A DNA stretch of 64,000 nt from JANXSF01 sp043755435 (GTDB lineage: Bacteria; Acidobacteriota; Terriglobia; Bryobacterales; Bryobacteraceae), in contig JAYUSZ010000158.1 in the NCBI GenBank assembly GCA_043755435.1, positions 5,331-69,330 of the forward strand, in the 5' to 3' direction. The position numbers and the translations under genes were made by a program. Position 1 is the first letter of the stretch. Each line of letters opens with the position of its first letter. A model generated the notes under the pieces. That model searched no databases. It was not told the DNA's origin and saw only the letters and a list, made by a program, of their open reading frames with translations. Below, one piece after another: positions 1 through 7,519 of the stretch.

Positions 1-1288
1 CAATTGTGCGAACTTCCAGCTCAGTCATTTCAGGGAACAACTCAAGCTCCGGCGCGGCACCCTTTTCAACCAACATGCCCGCTGATTCGGCCATTACGCG
101 CCCTGACCTTGCACCATACACCAACCCTTCCAGCAGAGAATTCGATGCCAGACGATTGGCCCCATGCACTCCATTGCTGGCCACTTCCCCAGCAGCGAAC
201 AGGCCTTGGACACTGGTGCGGCCATGTAGATCCGTTGCAATGCCACCCATTGCGTAGTGCGCTGCGGGATGTACGGGAATGGGCTGCTTTTCCAGGTCCA
301 ACCCATACGCTTTGCAGGTTTGATAAATGCGAGGGAAATGCGCTGAAGCTGTGCCGGGTGCCCAATGAGTTACGTCCAAAAACACATGCTGCGTGTGGGT
401 GCGTTCAATCTCAGCAACGATAGCTCTCGATACCTGGTCTCGCGAATTCAACTCATTGGTAAAACGTTCTCCGGCAGAATTGCGCAGAAATGCACCGTCG
501 CCGCGAAGTGCTTCTGAAAGCAGAAAGCGCGGGGCACCGTCAACGTGCAAGGCAGTGGGGTGGAATTGAACGAATTCAATATCCTGAATCTGCGCGCCGG
601 CGCGGTAGGCAATGGCCACTCCGTCACCTGTCGCGACGTCGGGATTTGTGGTTTCCAGATAGACTCGCCCCAAGCCGCCCGTTGCAAGCAGTGTTGCGCG
701 AGCGTGGATAGATACAGAGCTTTCAGCAAGGGCAATGGCCCCGGTAACACGGCCGTTTTCAACCAACAAATCTGTGACGGCGGAAAAACTCTGAAACGTT
801 ATGTTGGGTTGCTTGACGGCGTGAAAATAAAGCGCTCGGGCGATCTCGCGGCCAGTGGAATCGCCGTGGGCGTGCAGGATGCGGTTACGGCTGTGGGCTC
901 CTTCGCGGCCGAATAGTAATTCGCCATCTTTTCGATCGAACTCGGCACCCCATTCAATGAGTTCCTCAATGGCGGAAGGCGCCTCGGCTACCAGCGCACG
1001 CACTGCTTCCACATTGCACAAGCCGTCTCCTGCGGAAAGCGTGTCCTGTTCATGCAGCCAGATTTCATCATCATCACTCAGCGCTGCGGCGATTCCGCCT
1101 TGGGCATATTCACTGGCCGATTCCTTCAGGCTGTCTTTAGCAACAACCATCACATTTCCGTGACGGGCAAGCTCAATTGCCGCGCGCATACCAGCAACGC
1201 CGGCTCCGATTACTAGAAAATCTGTTTGGATGGTTTCTCCTAAGTATTTGCCGACAAAACGGACCAGACTGACGGCGAATTCTTGCAT
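1..1288 (-). CDS. nadB: L-aspartate oxidase, C-terminus beyond window
   Basis: FAD-dependent enzyme that oxidises L-aspartate to iminoaspartate, the first step of de novo NAD synthesis, with NadA as partner in the cytoplasm. Reading the minus strand from about 1231 gives the dinucleotide-binding motif VIGAGVAGMRAAIELA, then YAQGGIAAAL, the family signature GREGAHSRNRILHAHGDSTG, EFVQFHPTAL, and HYAMGGIATD followed by GANRLASNSLLEGLVYGARV. About 410 residues are visible and the frame is still open at base 1, so the helical C-terminal domain is missing. The first in-frame ATG (1288) adds a 19-residue extension unusual for the family. A strong AGGAG at 1237-1241 sits five bases before an in-frame ATC (1229-1231), exactly where homologues begin, so translation may start there. 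Divergent from aroB. Confidence 0.9.
   Translation of the reverse strand, partial: MQEFAVSLVRFVGKYLGETIQTDFLVIGAGVAGMRAAIELARHGNVMVVAKDSLKESASEYAQGGIAAALSDDDEIWLHEQDTLSAGDGLCNVEAVRALVAEAPSAIEELIEWGAEFDRKDGELLFGREGAHSRNRILHAHGDSTGREIARALYFHAVKQPNITFQSFSAVTDLLVENGRVTGAIALAESSVSIHARATLLATGGLGRVYLETTNPDVATGDGVAIAYRAGAQIQDIEFVQFHPTALHVDGAPRFLLSEALRGDGAFLRNSAGERFTNELNSRDQVSRAIVAEIERTHTQHVFLDVTHWAPGTASAHFPRIYQTCKAYGLDLEKQPIPVHPAAHYAMGGIATDLHGRTSVQGLFAAGEVASNGVHGANRLASNSLLEGLVYGARSGRVMAESAGMLVEKGAAPELELFPEMTELEVRTI
1229..1241 (-). promoter_or_regulatory. Ribosome binding site before a possible ATC start of nadB
   Basis: On the minus strand AGGAG (1237-1241) is followed after five bases by ATC (1231-1229), which opens the frame TIQTDFLVIGAG shortly before the FAD motif. 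No ATG, GTG or TTG lies between this site and the FAD motif. The only upstream ATG (1288) has no recognisable ribosome binding site. ATC is a very rare start codon, so this is inferred from spacing alone. Confidence 0.45.
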
Positions 1289-1365
1289 GCCACGAGGCCG
1301 TCCCGGCCTTTGTCAGCTTTAAAGATTTCAGTGGGCAGAATACTTACCATGGTACAAGAAAAGAT

Positions 1366-2430
1366 ATGCCCGCCCACGCGGTTAATACCCGCAATGATTC
1401 TTATACCTGTTATGTGGAACGAGGAATTCTGGCTCGTGTCCGCGATTTTTTGCCAGCCAAACATGGCAAAGTGTTTGTAATTTCCACCGAAGATGTCTGG
1501 CAGCTGCATGGTTCTAAACTGATTGGCCAGTTCCCCTTCGATGTGCTGTTTTTTCCCGGTGGGGAAGAACGCAAGCGTCTTTCTTCGATTGAGACATTGG
1601 CGGATCAGATGTTGGCTAAGGGGGCCGATCGCTCGTCCATTGTGATTGCCTTCGGCGGAGGCATCGTGGGAGATCTTGCAGGATTTTTGGCAGCTTCATT
1701 CATGCGCGGTATCCCCGTTATTCAAGTCCCCACCACGTTGCTGGCGCAAGTGGATGCGTCCATCGGCGGGAAGACTGGTGCGAATCTTGCTGGGGGTAAG
1801 AACTTGATTGGTGCCTTCCATCAACCCGTTGCAGTTCTGGCCGATCCGGAAGTTCTTCGCACCTTATCGCCGCGCGAATACAATGCCGGCTTGTTTGAAG
1901 TTGTGAAGACCGGAGTGATCCGCAGTCCTGAGTTGTTTGAACTACTCACCACCCGCCGCGATGCCGTATTGGCTCAGCAGCCCGATGTGGTTGAGCGCCT
2001 GATTAGTGAATCGGTCCGTATTAAATGTGAAGTGGTGACGGCCGACGAAAAAGAAGGAGATTTGCGCCGCATCCTGAACTTCGGCCACACCATTGGACAT
2101 GCACTGGAAGCAGAGACCAAGTATGCGCAATTCCTCCACGGCGAAGCAGTAAGTTTTGGTATGACGGCAGCTACGCACTTAGCGGAATCGACAGGTTTTC
2201 TGGATGCCGCAACGGCAGCGCAAATCCACCATGCTGTTAATTTGTATGGACCCATTCCATCTACGCAAGGAATTGCCGCGGAGAATCTATTGGCGCGTTT
2301 GGCTAAGGATAAAAAGACCATTCAAGGGTCGGTACATTTCGTCTTGCCAATTGCTATTGGACAAGTGAAGATCACCAGCGGCATTGACGAAAAGAAGGTT
2401 TTGCAAGCGATTGAGGCAACTTTGGCATGA
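1366..2430 (+). CDS. aroB: 3-dehydroquinate synthase
   Basis: Second enzyme of the shikimate pathway: converts DAHP to 3-dehydroquinate using NAD and a divalent metal in the cytoplasm. The 354-residue protein has the usual family length. Visible landmarks: NAD-binding AFGGGIVGDLAGFLAA near residues 95-110, PTTLLAQVDASIGGKTG near 125-141, the GLFEVVKTG segment with a metal-binding Glu, and the two metal-ligand histidines in LNFGHTIGHALE (His241) and FLHGEAVSFG (His258). The ATG at 1366 follows the purine-rich stretch AAGAAAAG. The stop codon overlaps the ubiE start as ATGA, so the two are translationally coupled. Divergent from nadB. All key residues are present. Confidence 0.96.
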   Translation: MPAHAVNTRNDSYTCYVERGILARVRDFLPAKHGKVFVISTEDVWQLHGSKLIGQFPFDVLFFPGGEERKRLSSIETLADQMLAKGADRSSIVIAFGGGIVGDLAGFLAASFMRGIPVIQVPTTLLAQVDASIGGKTGANLAGGKNLIGAFHQPVAVLADPEVLRTLSPREYNAGLFEVVKTGVIRSPELFELLTTRRDAVLAQQPDVVERLISESVRIKCEVVTADEKEGDLRRILNFGHTIGHALEAETKYAQFLHGEAVSFGMTAATHLAESTGFLDAATAAQIHHAVNLYGPIPSTQGIAAENLLARLAKDKKTIQGSVHFVLPIAIGQVKITSGIDEKKVLQAIEATLA

Positions 2431-3182
2431 GTACCCCAAGCGGAAAGATTTCCGGGGGAACAACGCCGCAGGGGACCAAAACAGAAGAACAGGCCGCAAA
2501 GTATGTGCGGGGAATGTTTGCGGAAGTGGCACCCCGCTACGATCTGCTGAACCACCTGCTTTCCGCAAACATAGACAAGTACTGGCGCAACAAGACCGTT
2601 AGCCGACTGAAGCAACAGTTGAGTAAGCCCGGCGTGCAGGTGCTGGACATTTGCTGCGGCACCGGAGATCTAACCATATTGCTGGAAAAGGCGGTGGGCG
2701 CTCCGGTGCTAGGAAGCGACTTTTGCCATCCCATGTTGACTGAGGCATCTAGAAAAATATTCAAAGGCCGGCTTGGATCGCCGCTGTTTGAAGCCGATGG
2801 ACTGAGGCTGCCGTTGAAAGATGCTTCCCTGGACGTGATCACTGTGGCCTTTGGATTCCGGAACTTTGCCAACTACAGGCAGGGGATTGACGAGATGCGC
2901 CGGGTGTTAAGGCCAGGCGGCGTGGCGGCGGTGCTGGAATTTACGCAACCTCCCAATCAAGTATTCCGGTCTGCCTACAACTTTTATTCCAGGCGTGTTC
3001 TGCCGGTTATAGGAGGCATGCTTTCCGGTTCCAAGGATGCGTATACCTACTTGCCGGAATCGGTGAAAAAGTTTCCAGAAGCGCCTCAATTGGCCGAGGA
3101 GATGCGTACCGCAGGATTTGCGAAGGTGGAGTTTGAGTACATGACTTTTGGGATCGTAGCGCTCCATCGGGCATGGCGCTGA
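2427..3182 (+). CDS. ubiE: Demethylmenaquinone/ubiquinone C-methyltransferase
   Basis: SAM-dependent C-methyltransferase for the last methylation of menaquinone (MenG role) or ubiquinone. The 251-residue protein carries the family signature YVRGMFAEVAPRYDLLN near residues 26-42, SAM motif I in VLDICCGTGDLT (about 72-83), AFGFRNFANYRQGIDEM, and RVLRPGGVAAVLEFTQP. It overlaps aroB by four bases. In Acidobacteria the quinone is usually menaquinone, so the MenG role is more likely; that is inference. A bidirectional hairpin terminator lies just downstream (3202-3228). Confidence 0.95.
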   Translation: MSTPSGKISGGTTPQGTKTEEQAAKYVRGMFAEVAPRYDLLNHLLSANIDKYWRNKTVSRLKQQLSKPGVQVLDICCGTGDLTILLEKAVGAPVLGSDFCHPMLTEASRKIFKGRLGSPLFEADGLRLPLKDASLDVITVAFGFRNFANYRQGIDEMRRVLRPGGVAAVLEFTQPPNQVFRSAYNFYSRRVLPVIGGMLSGSKDAYTYLPESVKKFPEAPQLAEEMRTAGFAKVEFEYMTFGIVALHRAWR

Positions 3183-3201
3183 TGGTAGTCTCAAATTGAA
3201 A

Positions 3202-3228
3202 AAGGCCCAGCAAATTCCACTGAGCCTT
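3202..3228. terminator. Bidirectional hairpin terminator between ubiE and the PEP-CTERM gene
   Basis: AAGGCCCAG (3202-3210) pairs with CTGAGCCTT (3220-3228), one mismatch, nine-base loop. Read on the minus strand the stem is followed by TTTTT, a good intrinsic terminator for the gene ending at 3248. On the plus strand it is followed by ATTCTT, weaker, for ubiE. Confidence 0.7.
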
Positions 3229-3247
3229 ATTCTTAAAAAACTACCAC

Positions 3248-3976
3248 CTACTTCGGGCGCAGGAAGGCCAATCCAGCCAAAGCCAATCCGGCCAATAGGA
3301 ACGTCGCAGGCTCAGGAACGGAATGATACCCCGCAGTTTGCGTGATGTCTAATGTGTCCAGCCCGAAATCATTCCCGCTCTCCACTCTGCTTGAGTTCAC
3401 AATCTGAATCGTAATCGTATTACTAATCGTTTGAAAATTAGGCGCAACAAGTTTTTCCCAGGCAGCAGGCGACGGTGGGGAGGATAGGTTAACGACAAAC
3501 TCCGCGGAGGATGTCAGAAGATTTCCTCCTGGGTCAACGTTAGTGCCATCAAAAACCTTCAGCGTAATGCCAGCTGGATTTGATGAATACAGTCCGGTGA
3601 GCCACACGCTGAATGAAGTTGCCTGGCCAGCGGCAACGGTGACCACTTGCTGGTAAACCACATCTTTGTTCGTAGGATCTCCATTCACAATCATGAAATT
3701 GTTTGTGGATCCGGGGTTTTGAGGCCCTGTATTGGACCACAGAGAATGGCAGTCCCGGGCATTGTTCCCAATGGCGTATGTCCCTTTTTGAAACAAAGAG
3801 GTTGCGTCCGCGCAAGTCGAAGAACCGACTACGCCCGCATACGCCAAAACAGTGCTTCCTGGAGCCAGACTTCCATTCGCATTGTCGAAATCTTGAATTG
3901 TGGTTCCGGAGGCGCTTGCTACTACAAGGCAAAATAGACCGATTGGTACAACGGAACGAAGTGAAAAATGTGACAT
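3248..3976 (-). CDS. PEP-CTERM sorting-domain secreted protein (paralogue 1)
   Basis: A 242-residue exported protein. Residues 1-24 form a signal peptide ending near ASASGTT. The body is a predicted beta-rich domain beginning TIQDFDNANG, with GNDFGLDTLDITQT near residue 200. The C-terminus is a complete PEP-CTERM sorting signal: VPEPATFLLAGLALAGLA, then the basic end LRPK. Such signals are processed by an exosortase, which is not in this window, and the proteins are usually surface or biofilm-matrix material. The neighbour at 4383-5114 is a clear paralogue (shared IQ.F opening, Cys spacing, GNDFGLDTLD, PEPATFLLAG), so the pair arose by tandem duplication. Ligand unknown. AAGAG precedes the ATG. 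Confidence 0.9.
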   Translation of the reverse strand: MSHFSLRSVVPIGLFCLVVASASGTTIQDFDNANGSLAPGSTVLAYAGVVGSSTCADATSLFQKGTYAIGNNARDCHSLWSNTGPQNPGSTNNFMIVNGDPTNKDVVYQQVVTVAAGQATSFSVWLTGLYSSNPAGITLKVFDGTNVDPGGNLLTSSAEFVVNLSSPPSPAAWEKLVAPNFQTISNTITIQIVNSSRVESGNDFGLDTLDITQTAGYHSVPEPATFLLAGLALAGLAFLRPK

Positions 3977-4382
3977 TAAAAGCTCTTATTACCTCAACTA
4001 TTGTTTTCAGAATGAAGTTTTATTTAATCAATAAATAAGACTGTTCTTATTAGATAGTATGCTGGTACCAGGAACTCCTAGTCAATTAAATTAGTTGAAT
4101 AAACAAGGGCCTCTGCGGAGACTTGAAATAGCATCCTATCCTTGTATGTCAATGTAAAACCAGTGGATGTTCCGTGCGGCTTCTGCTTTGGGCCATTCTG
4201 CTCTGTTGGAACTCTTTTGCGGGGATAGGATTATCAGCAGGCCTATTGTAGGCTATATTGTAATAAACATTGTCGAATTATTCAGTACAATTGTAAAACA
4301 AATGTGGTCATTTTCTTCTGAGTTTTTGATGCTCTCCGGCACCGGGCGCAAGAACCCGGTGCTTTGCAGGGAATCGTTAATA
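3977..4382. other. Intergenic region, AT-rich, between two PEP-CTERM genes
   Basis: A 406-base stretch with no convincing gene. It is AT-rich upstream of 3976, where a promoter for paralogue 1 is expected, and contains one GC hairpin near 4339-4362. A 78-codon plus-strand frame (4167-4403) has no recognisable features and overlaps the neighbouring gene end. Confidence 0.6.
4339..4362. terminator. Perfect 8-bp hairpin after PEP-CTERM paralogue 2
   Basis: GCACCGGG (4339-4346) and CCCGGTGC (4355-4362) form a perfect stem with an eight-base loop, 20 bases after the stop codon of the minus-strand gene. There is no U-tract on the minus strand, so it may be an RNA-stabilising or Rho-associated hairpin and not a classical terminator. 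Confidence 0.4.
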
Positions 4383-5114
4383 TTAAGCCGTTTTGCGCCG
4401 TAAGGACAAGCCAAGCAGAGCGACACCAGCCAATAGGAAGGTAGCTGGCTCAGGGGTTGACACAGGCGACAAAGTACTGGTTTGGGTGACATCCAGAGTA
4501 TCCAGCCCGAAATCGTTTCCATGAGCATTGCTGTTCGAATTTAGTACCTGAACGGTAATTGTTCCAGATTGCGCTGTGAAATCAATGGACTGCTTAACCC
4601 ATGCTGCCGGATGCATGGCGGGGCTGGAGTTGGGAGGCGTCGCCAGGTTGGTGGTAAAGGCGAAGGATCCCAATTGCGTCCCCGAAGTGTTGCTGCCATT
4701 GTAAACCTTCAAAACCAGGTTGGCAGCACCCGATGTGAATAAGCCAGTGAAGTATCCACTGAAGTTGTAATTTTGTCCTGCCACGATCCCCGTAACAGTC
4801 TGCGTGTAAATATTGGACTGAGCACTGGAGGAGCTTCCGTTTGCCGCCATGAAATAGCTGCCGGATTGAGCAGTTGTCGGTGCCCAAAGGTTGTGACAAC
4901 CGCTTGCCTGGGAAGTGACCGCATAGGTGCCCTCGCCATATAGAGAGCTGTTGGTTGCGCATCCTGCGCTGGGGCCCAGATTGCCCATATAAGTTAGTGC
5001 GCTACTGCCGGCGCTGATATTGCCCGACTCGAAGTTTTGAATTACTGTCGCAAAGGAGGAGCTGGCAAGGCAAAGGAGTCCAATGCTGAAAAAAGGTTTT
5101 AGGGAATGAATCAT
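4383..5114 (-). CDS. PEP-CTERM sorting-domain secreted protein (paralogue 2)
   Basis: A 243-residue paralogue of the preceding protein. The signal peptide covers about residues 1-22 (KPFFSIGLLCLASSSFA). The body opens TVIQNFESGN and shows the same pattern as paralogue 1: paired Cys residues (GCATNS, SGCHNLW), a conserved GLFTSGAANLVLKVYNG strand, and HGNDFGLDTLDVTQT near residue 200. The PEP-CTERM is STPEPATFLLAGVALLGL followed by SLRRKTA. Expected to be exported by Sec and processed by an exosortase at the membrane. Upstream bases to 5335 hold no gene. Function unknown; a carbohydrate-binding-like fold is possible but not shown. Confidence 0.9.
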   Translation of the reverse strand: MIHSLKPFFSIGLLCLASSSFATVIQNFESGNISAGSSALTYMGNLGPSAGCATNSSLYGEGTYAVTSQASGCHNLWAPTTAQSGSYFMAANGSSSSAQSNIYTQTVTGIVAGQNYNFSGYFTGLFTSGAANLVLKVYNGSNTSGTQLGSFAFTTNLATPPNSSPAMHPAAWVKQSIDFTAQSGTITVQVLNSNSNAHGNDFGLDTLDVTQTSTLSPVSTPEPATFLLAGVALLGLSLRRKTA

Positions 5115-5335
5115 AGGTAGTGCCTCCGAATATTTAGTATTACGGGGTCTGCTTAGAATAAGTCACTAGCAACCCTCGTCTGAAATAAATATGAGGCACT
5201 TTACTCAGTCGGTCAAGGCAATTGAGACGGACTAAGTTGATTATCTTGGAATAGGCTCACTAAGTGAAGCGGAGTTACTCTGAAGAAAAAGACCTCTTCC
5301 TTGCGGTGGCGGCTCGGTAACAGCGCGGCCCTTTC

Positions 5336-7498
5336 TTATCGTACAATAGTCTTTACTACTGTTTGATTGTCCCATTCATCTGTGACTCTCACAGCTATTG
5401 TCAGTTCAGAAGCCGTAGTCTTCTCGATTGCCAGGACATACTCATGCGCCTTTGAATCACTTACTCCAGTGGTAGGCTCGGCTAGTAACCAGTCGCTTCC
5501 ATTTACTGAATATTCCGTGCGATCAATCAGACTAAGTAAGTCAGATGCTTTGAAGTTTACTGTAACCTTGTTTCCAGTTACGGATGTGGCTAAGGCTGAA
5601 ATGCTTGGGGGAGTATTGTCTACGATGAACGGTTCACTAGTCAAGCTTCCGCTCAGCCCTTGCCCGTCCGGATTGCTCGCCTGATCGTTGGCAGTAACGC
5701 GCAGGGTGTACTCTCCATCAGAGAATGCAGAAGCGTCCCAGCTGATGTTCTTCACCGTCAGCTTATCTTTGAGTAGCTTCCATTCGTTTTCGGCCGCACC
5801 CTTTAACTCCACTTTGTATTGCATGGTATCGCCGTTACGATCCGCTGCGCGCCAGCGTGCTCCTATGAAACCTTTGGCATAGTTCATTTCAGTGGCGGGG
5901 GAATCCAAGCCGGGTATCGACACCGTGCTTTTCTGCCCAATGGGGGACAGTTTCAAAGTTTTGGTGGCGGAAGTAGTGGGTGAAGTGGGCACAGGGTACT
6001 TATAGTTCGCTGGCGAAATTTCGATTTCGTCCACAGTCGGAGCCACGTTCTTAGGAAGGTACGCAATGTCGATGCCGGAAACTTCAGGAGCCTTGGCCGC
6101 TGATGCGCCATCCAAGGTCAGACGGTATTGCAGAAAGCGTGCCGCCGGGGATTGCATCCGATCGTTGGCTGCAGCCCAGGGGCTCCAATTGGCACCCGGA
6201 CGGTCTGTATTGCCAGAGCGGGATTCAAGAGTAACCGTGCCTTCTCCAATGCGGCGCGCAGTTAGCCGGCCCCAACGCGAGAACCATCCCGCATCCAGCG
6301 CATCTCCGGTTACCGTTCCCTTGGCTTCAGACCCTGGGCCCATGCGGAACACCTTGCCTAAATTGGCAGTCGCCGCTAGCAATGTGCATTGATTGCCCGA
6401 TTGACCTTCCACCAATTGCGTAATTTGGGTTGAGGTGCTGGCGATTAATTGCGTGGATAGCTGGTCACTATCAATACGATAAATTCTTCCCTTATTCCCG
6501 GTTGAAACCGTGGGTTTTCCATCGCAACCGATGGCAAGGGAATAGACAGTATCCTGGCTTTCCGTCCAAATGCGATTAGGCGATCCATCCAAGTCAATCC
6601 GGTAAACTTCAGACCCGCCGGCAAACGTCGGAGCAAACGACAAAGGTGGTTGTGGTGCAGGGGCCGGGCCACTTCCAACGATGGCAGGAGGCGGCGGTGC
6701 CGGCGCAGCTGGTGCGGACATCGGGCTGGTTCTTCCGCCAACTGCTGCTGCAAAAATCGCCCCATCCTTTCCAATTGCCACTGCGGTCACTTCCTTCTTC
6801 CCAGCTTGGTGCAAAACGAATCCTGAACCACTTGCGTTGACCCGCAGAATCAGTCCTCCGGGCTCAGTGCCAACAATCAGGTTGTCTTTCCCATCAATCG
6901 CCATGGAGCGTGCGTGGGTCTCCTCCGTCTTGTAGAAGATGCTCCCTTTCCCGGCAGCGGTCACTTTGTGGATCTCACCTTTGTCGCCGGTGGCAACAAA
7001 CAAATCGCCCGCCGAATTTAAAGCTAGTGCCCAAATGTACTTCGCCTTCGGATCGTAATAAACCTCCGATTTTCCGGAGCTATTCACCACGTAGACTTTG
7101 CCGTCAGGAGACGTTGCTGCAAACACGCGGTCTTTCTTGTCGATGGCCAGCGCATGAATTTCCGACCCAGGCAGTTCCGCCAGTTTCTTCGATTTACCAT
7201 TGCGATCAATACTGAACAGCTTGGCAGTGGAGGCTCCAGGGCTGCCGCCGCCGGCATAGATGATCCCTTTTGAATCCTGGGCAACAGCCCATAAATATGG
7301 CTCTTCGGAATCAAGTAATTCGGTGAAGGAGGGTGCCAATGTCAACTTCCCATCACTGCGCAGCGCCACTTTTTCCAGCTTCGCTTTGTCGTAATCGGCC
7401 TTGGTTTCAAGGGACCACATTTTGGTTTCAACAGCACTCAAACGGATAGTGTACGCCAGGGCAAGGGCGCTGAAAAGGAAGATACGATGGCTTGTCAT
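5336..7498 (-). CDS. Secreted beta-propeller protein with Ig-like C-terminal domains
   Basis: A 720-residue exported protein with a signal peptide at about 1-22 (IFLFSALALAYTIRLSAVE). Residues about 65-380 hold NHL/SMP-30-like blades of the form LWAVAQDSKGIIYAGG, IHALAIDKKDRVFAAT, IWALALNSAGDLFVAT, each with a D/N-G-K turn. A Pro/Ala-rich insertion (APAAPAPPPPAIVG) interrupts the propeller near residue 275. Residues about 480-720 look like Ig/fibronectin-type modules (EYTLRVTANDQASNPDG, FIVDNTPPSISALATS). It begins 21 bases after the S55-domain gene and is surely co-transcribed with it. No catalytic motif was recognised; a scaffold or ligand-sensing role is inference. Confidence 0.82.
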   Translation of the reverse strand: MTSHRIFLFSALALAYTIRLSAVETKMWSLETKADYDKAKLEKVALRSDGKLTLAPSFTELLDSEEPYLWAVAQDSKGIIYAGGGSPGASTAKLFSIDRNGKSKKLAELPGSEIHALAIDKKDRVFAATSPDGKVYVVNSSGKSEVYYDPKAKYIWALALNSAGDLFVATGDKGEIHKVTAAGKGSIFYKTEETHARSMAIDGKDNLIVGTEPGGLILRVNASGSGFVLHQAGKKEVTAVAIGKDGAIFAAAVGGRTSPMSAPAAPAPPPPAIVGSGPAPAPQPPLSFAPTFAGGSEVYRIDLDGSPNRIWTESQDTVYSLAIGCDGKPTVSTGNKGRIYRIDSDQLSTQLIASTSTQITQLVEGQSGNQCTLLAATANLGKVFRMGPGSEAKGTVTGDALDAGWFSRWGRLTARRIGEGTVTLESRSGNTDRPGANWSPWAAANDRMQSPAARFLQYRLTLDGASAAKAPEVSGIDIAYLPKNVAPTVDEIEISPANYKYPVPTSPTTSATKTLKLSPIGQKSTVSIPGLDSPATEMNYAKGFIGARWRAADRNGDTMQYKVELKGAAENEWKLLKDKLTVKNISWDASAFSDGEYTLRVTANDQASNPDGQGLSGSLTSEPFIVDNTPPSISALATSVTGNKVTVNFKASDLLSLIDRTEYSVNGSDWLLAEPTTGVSDSKAHEYVLAIEKTTASELTIAVRVTDEWDNQTVVKTIVR

Positions 7499-7519
7499 TC
7501 TGGTTTATTCGGTTTTACT

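Noticed and set aside
4167..4403. A 78-codon plus-strand frame between the PEP-CTERM genes
   Set aside because: No family match, no start signal, and it overlaps the end of the PEP-CTERM paralogue 2 gene.
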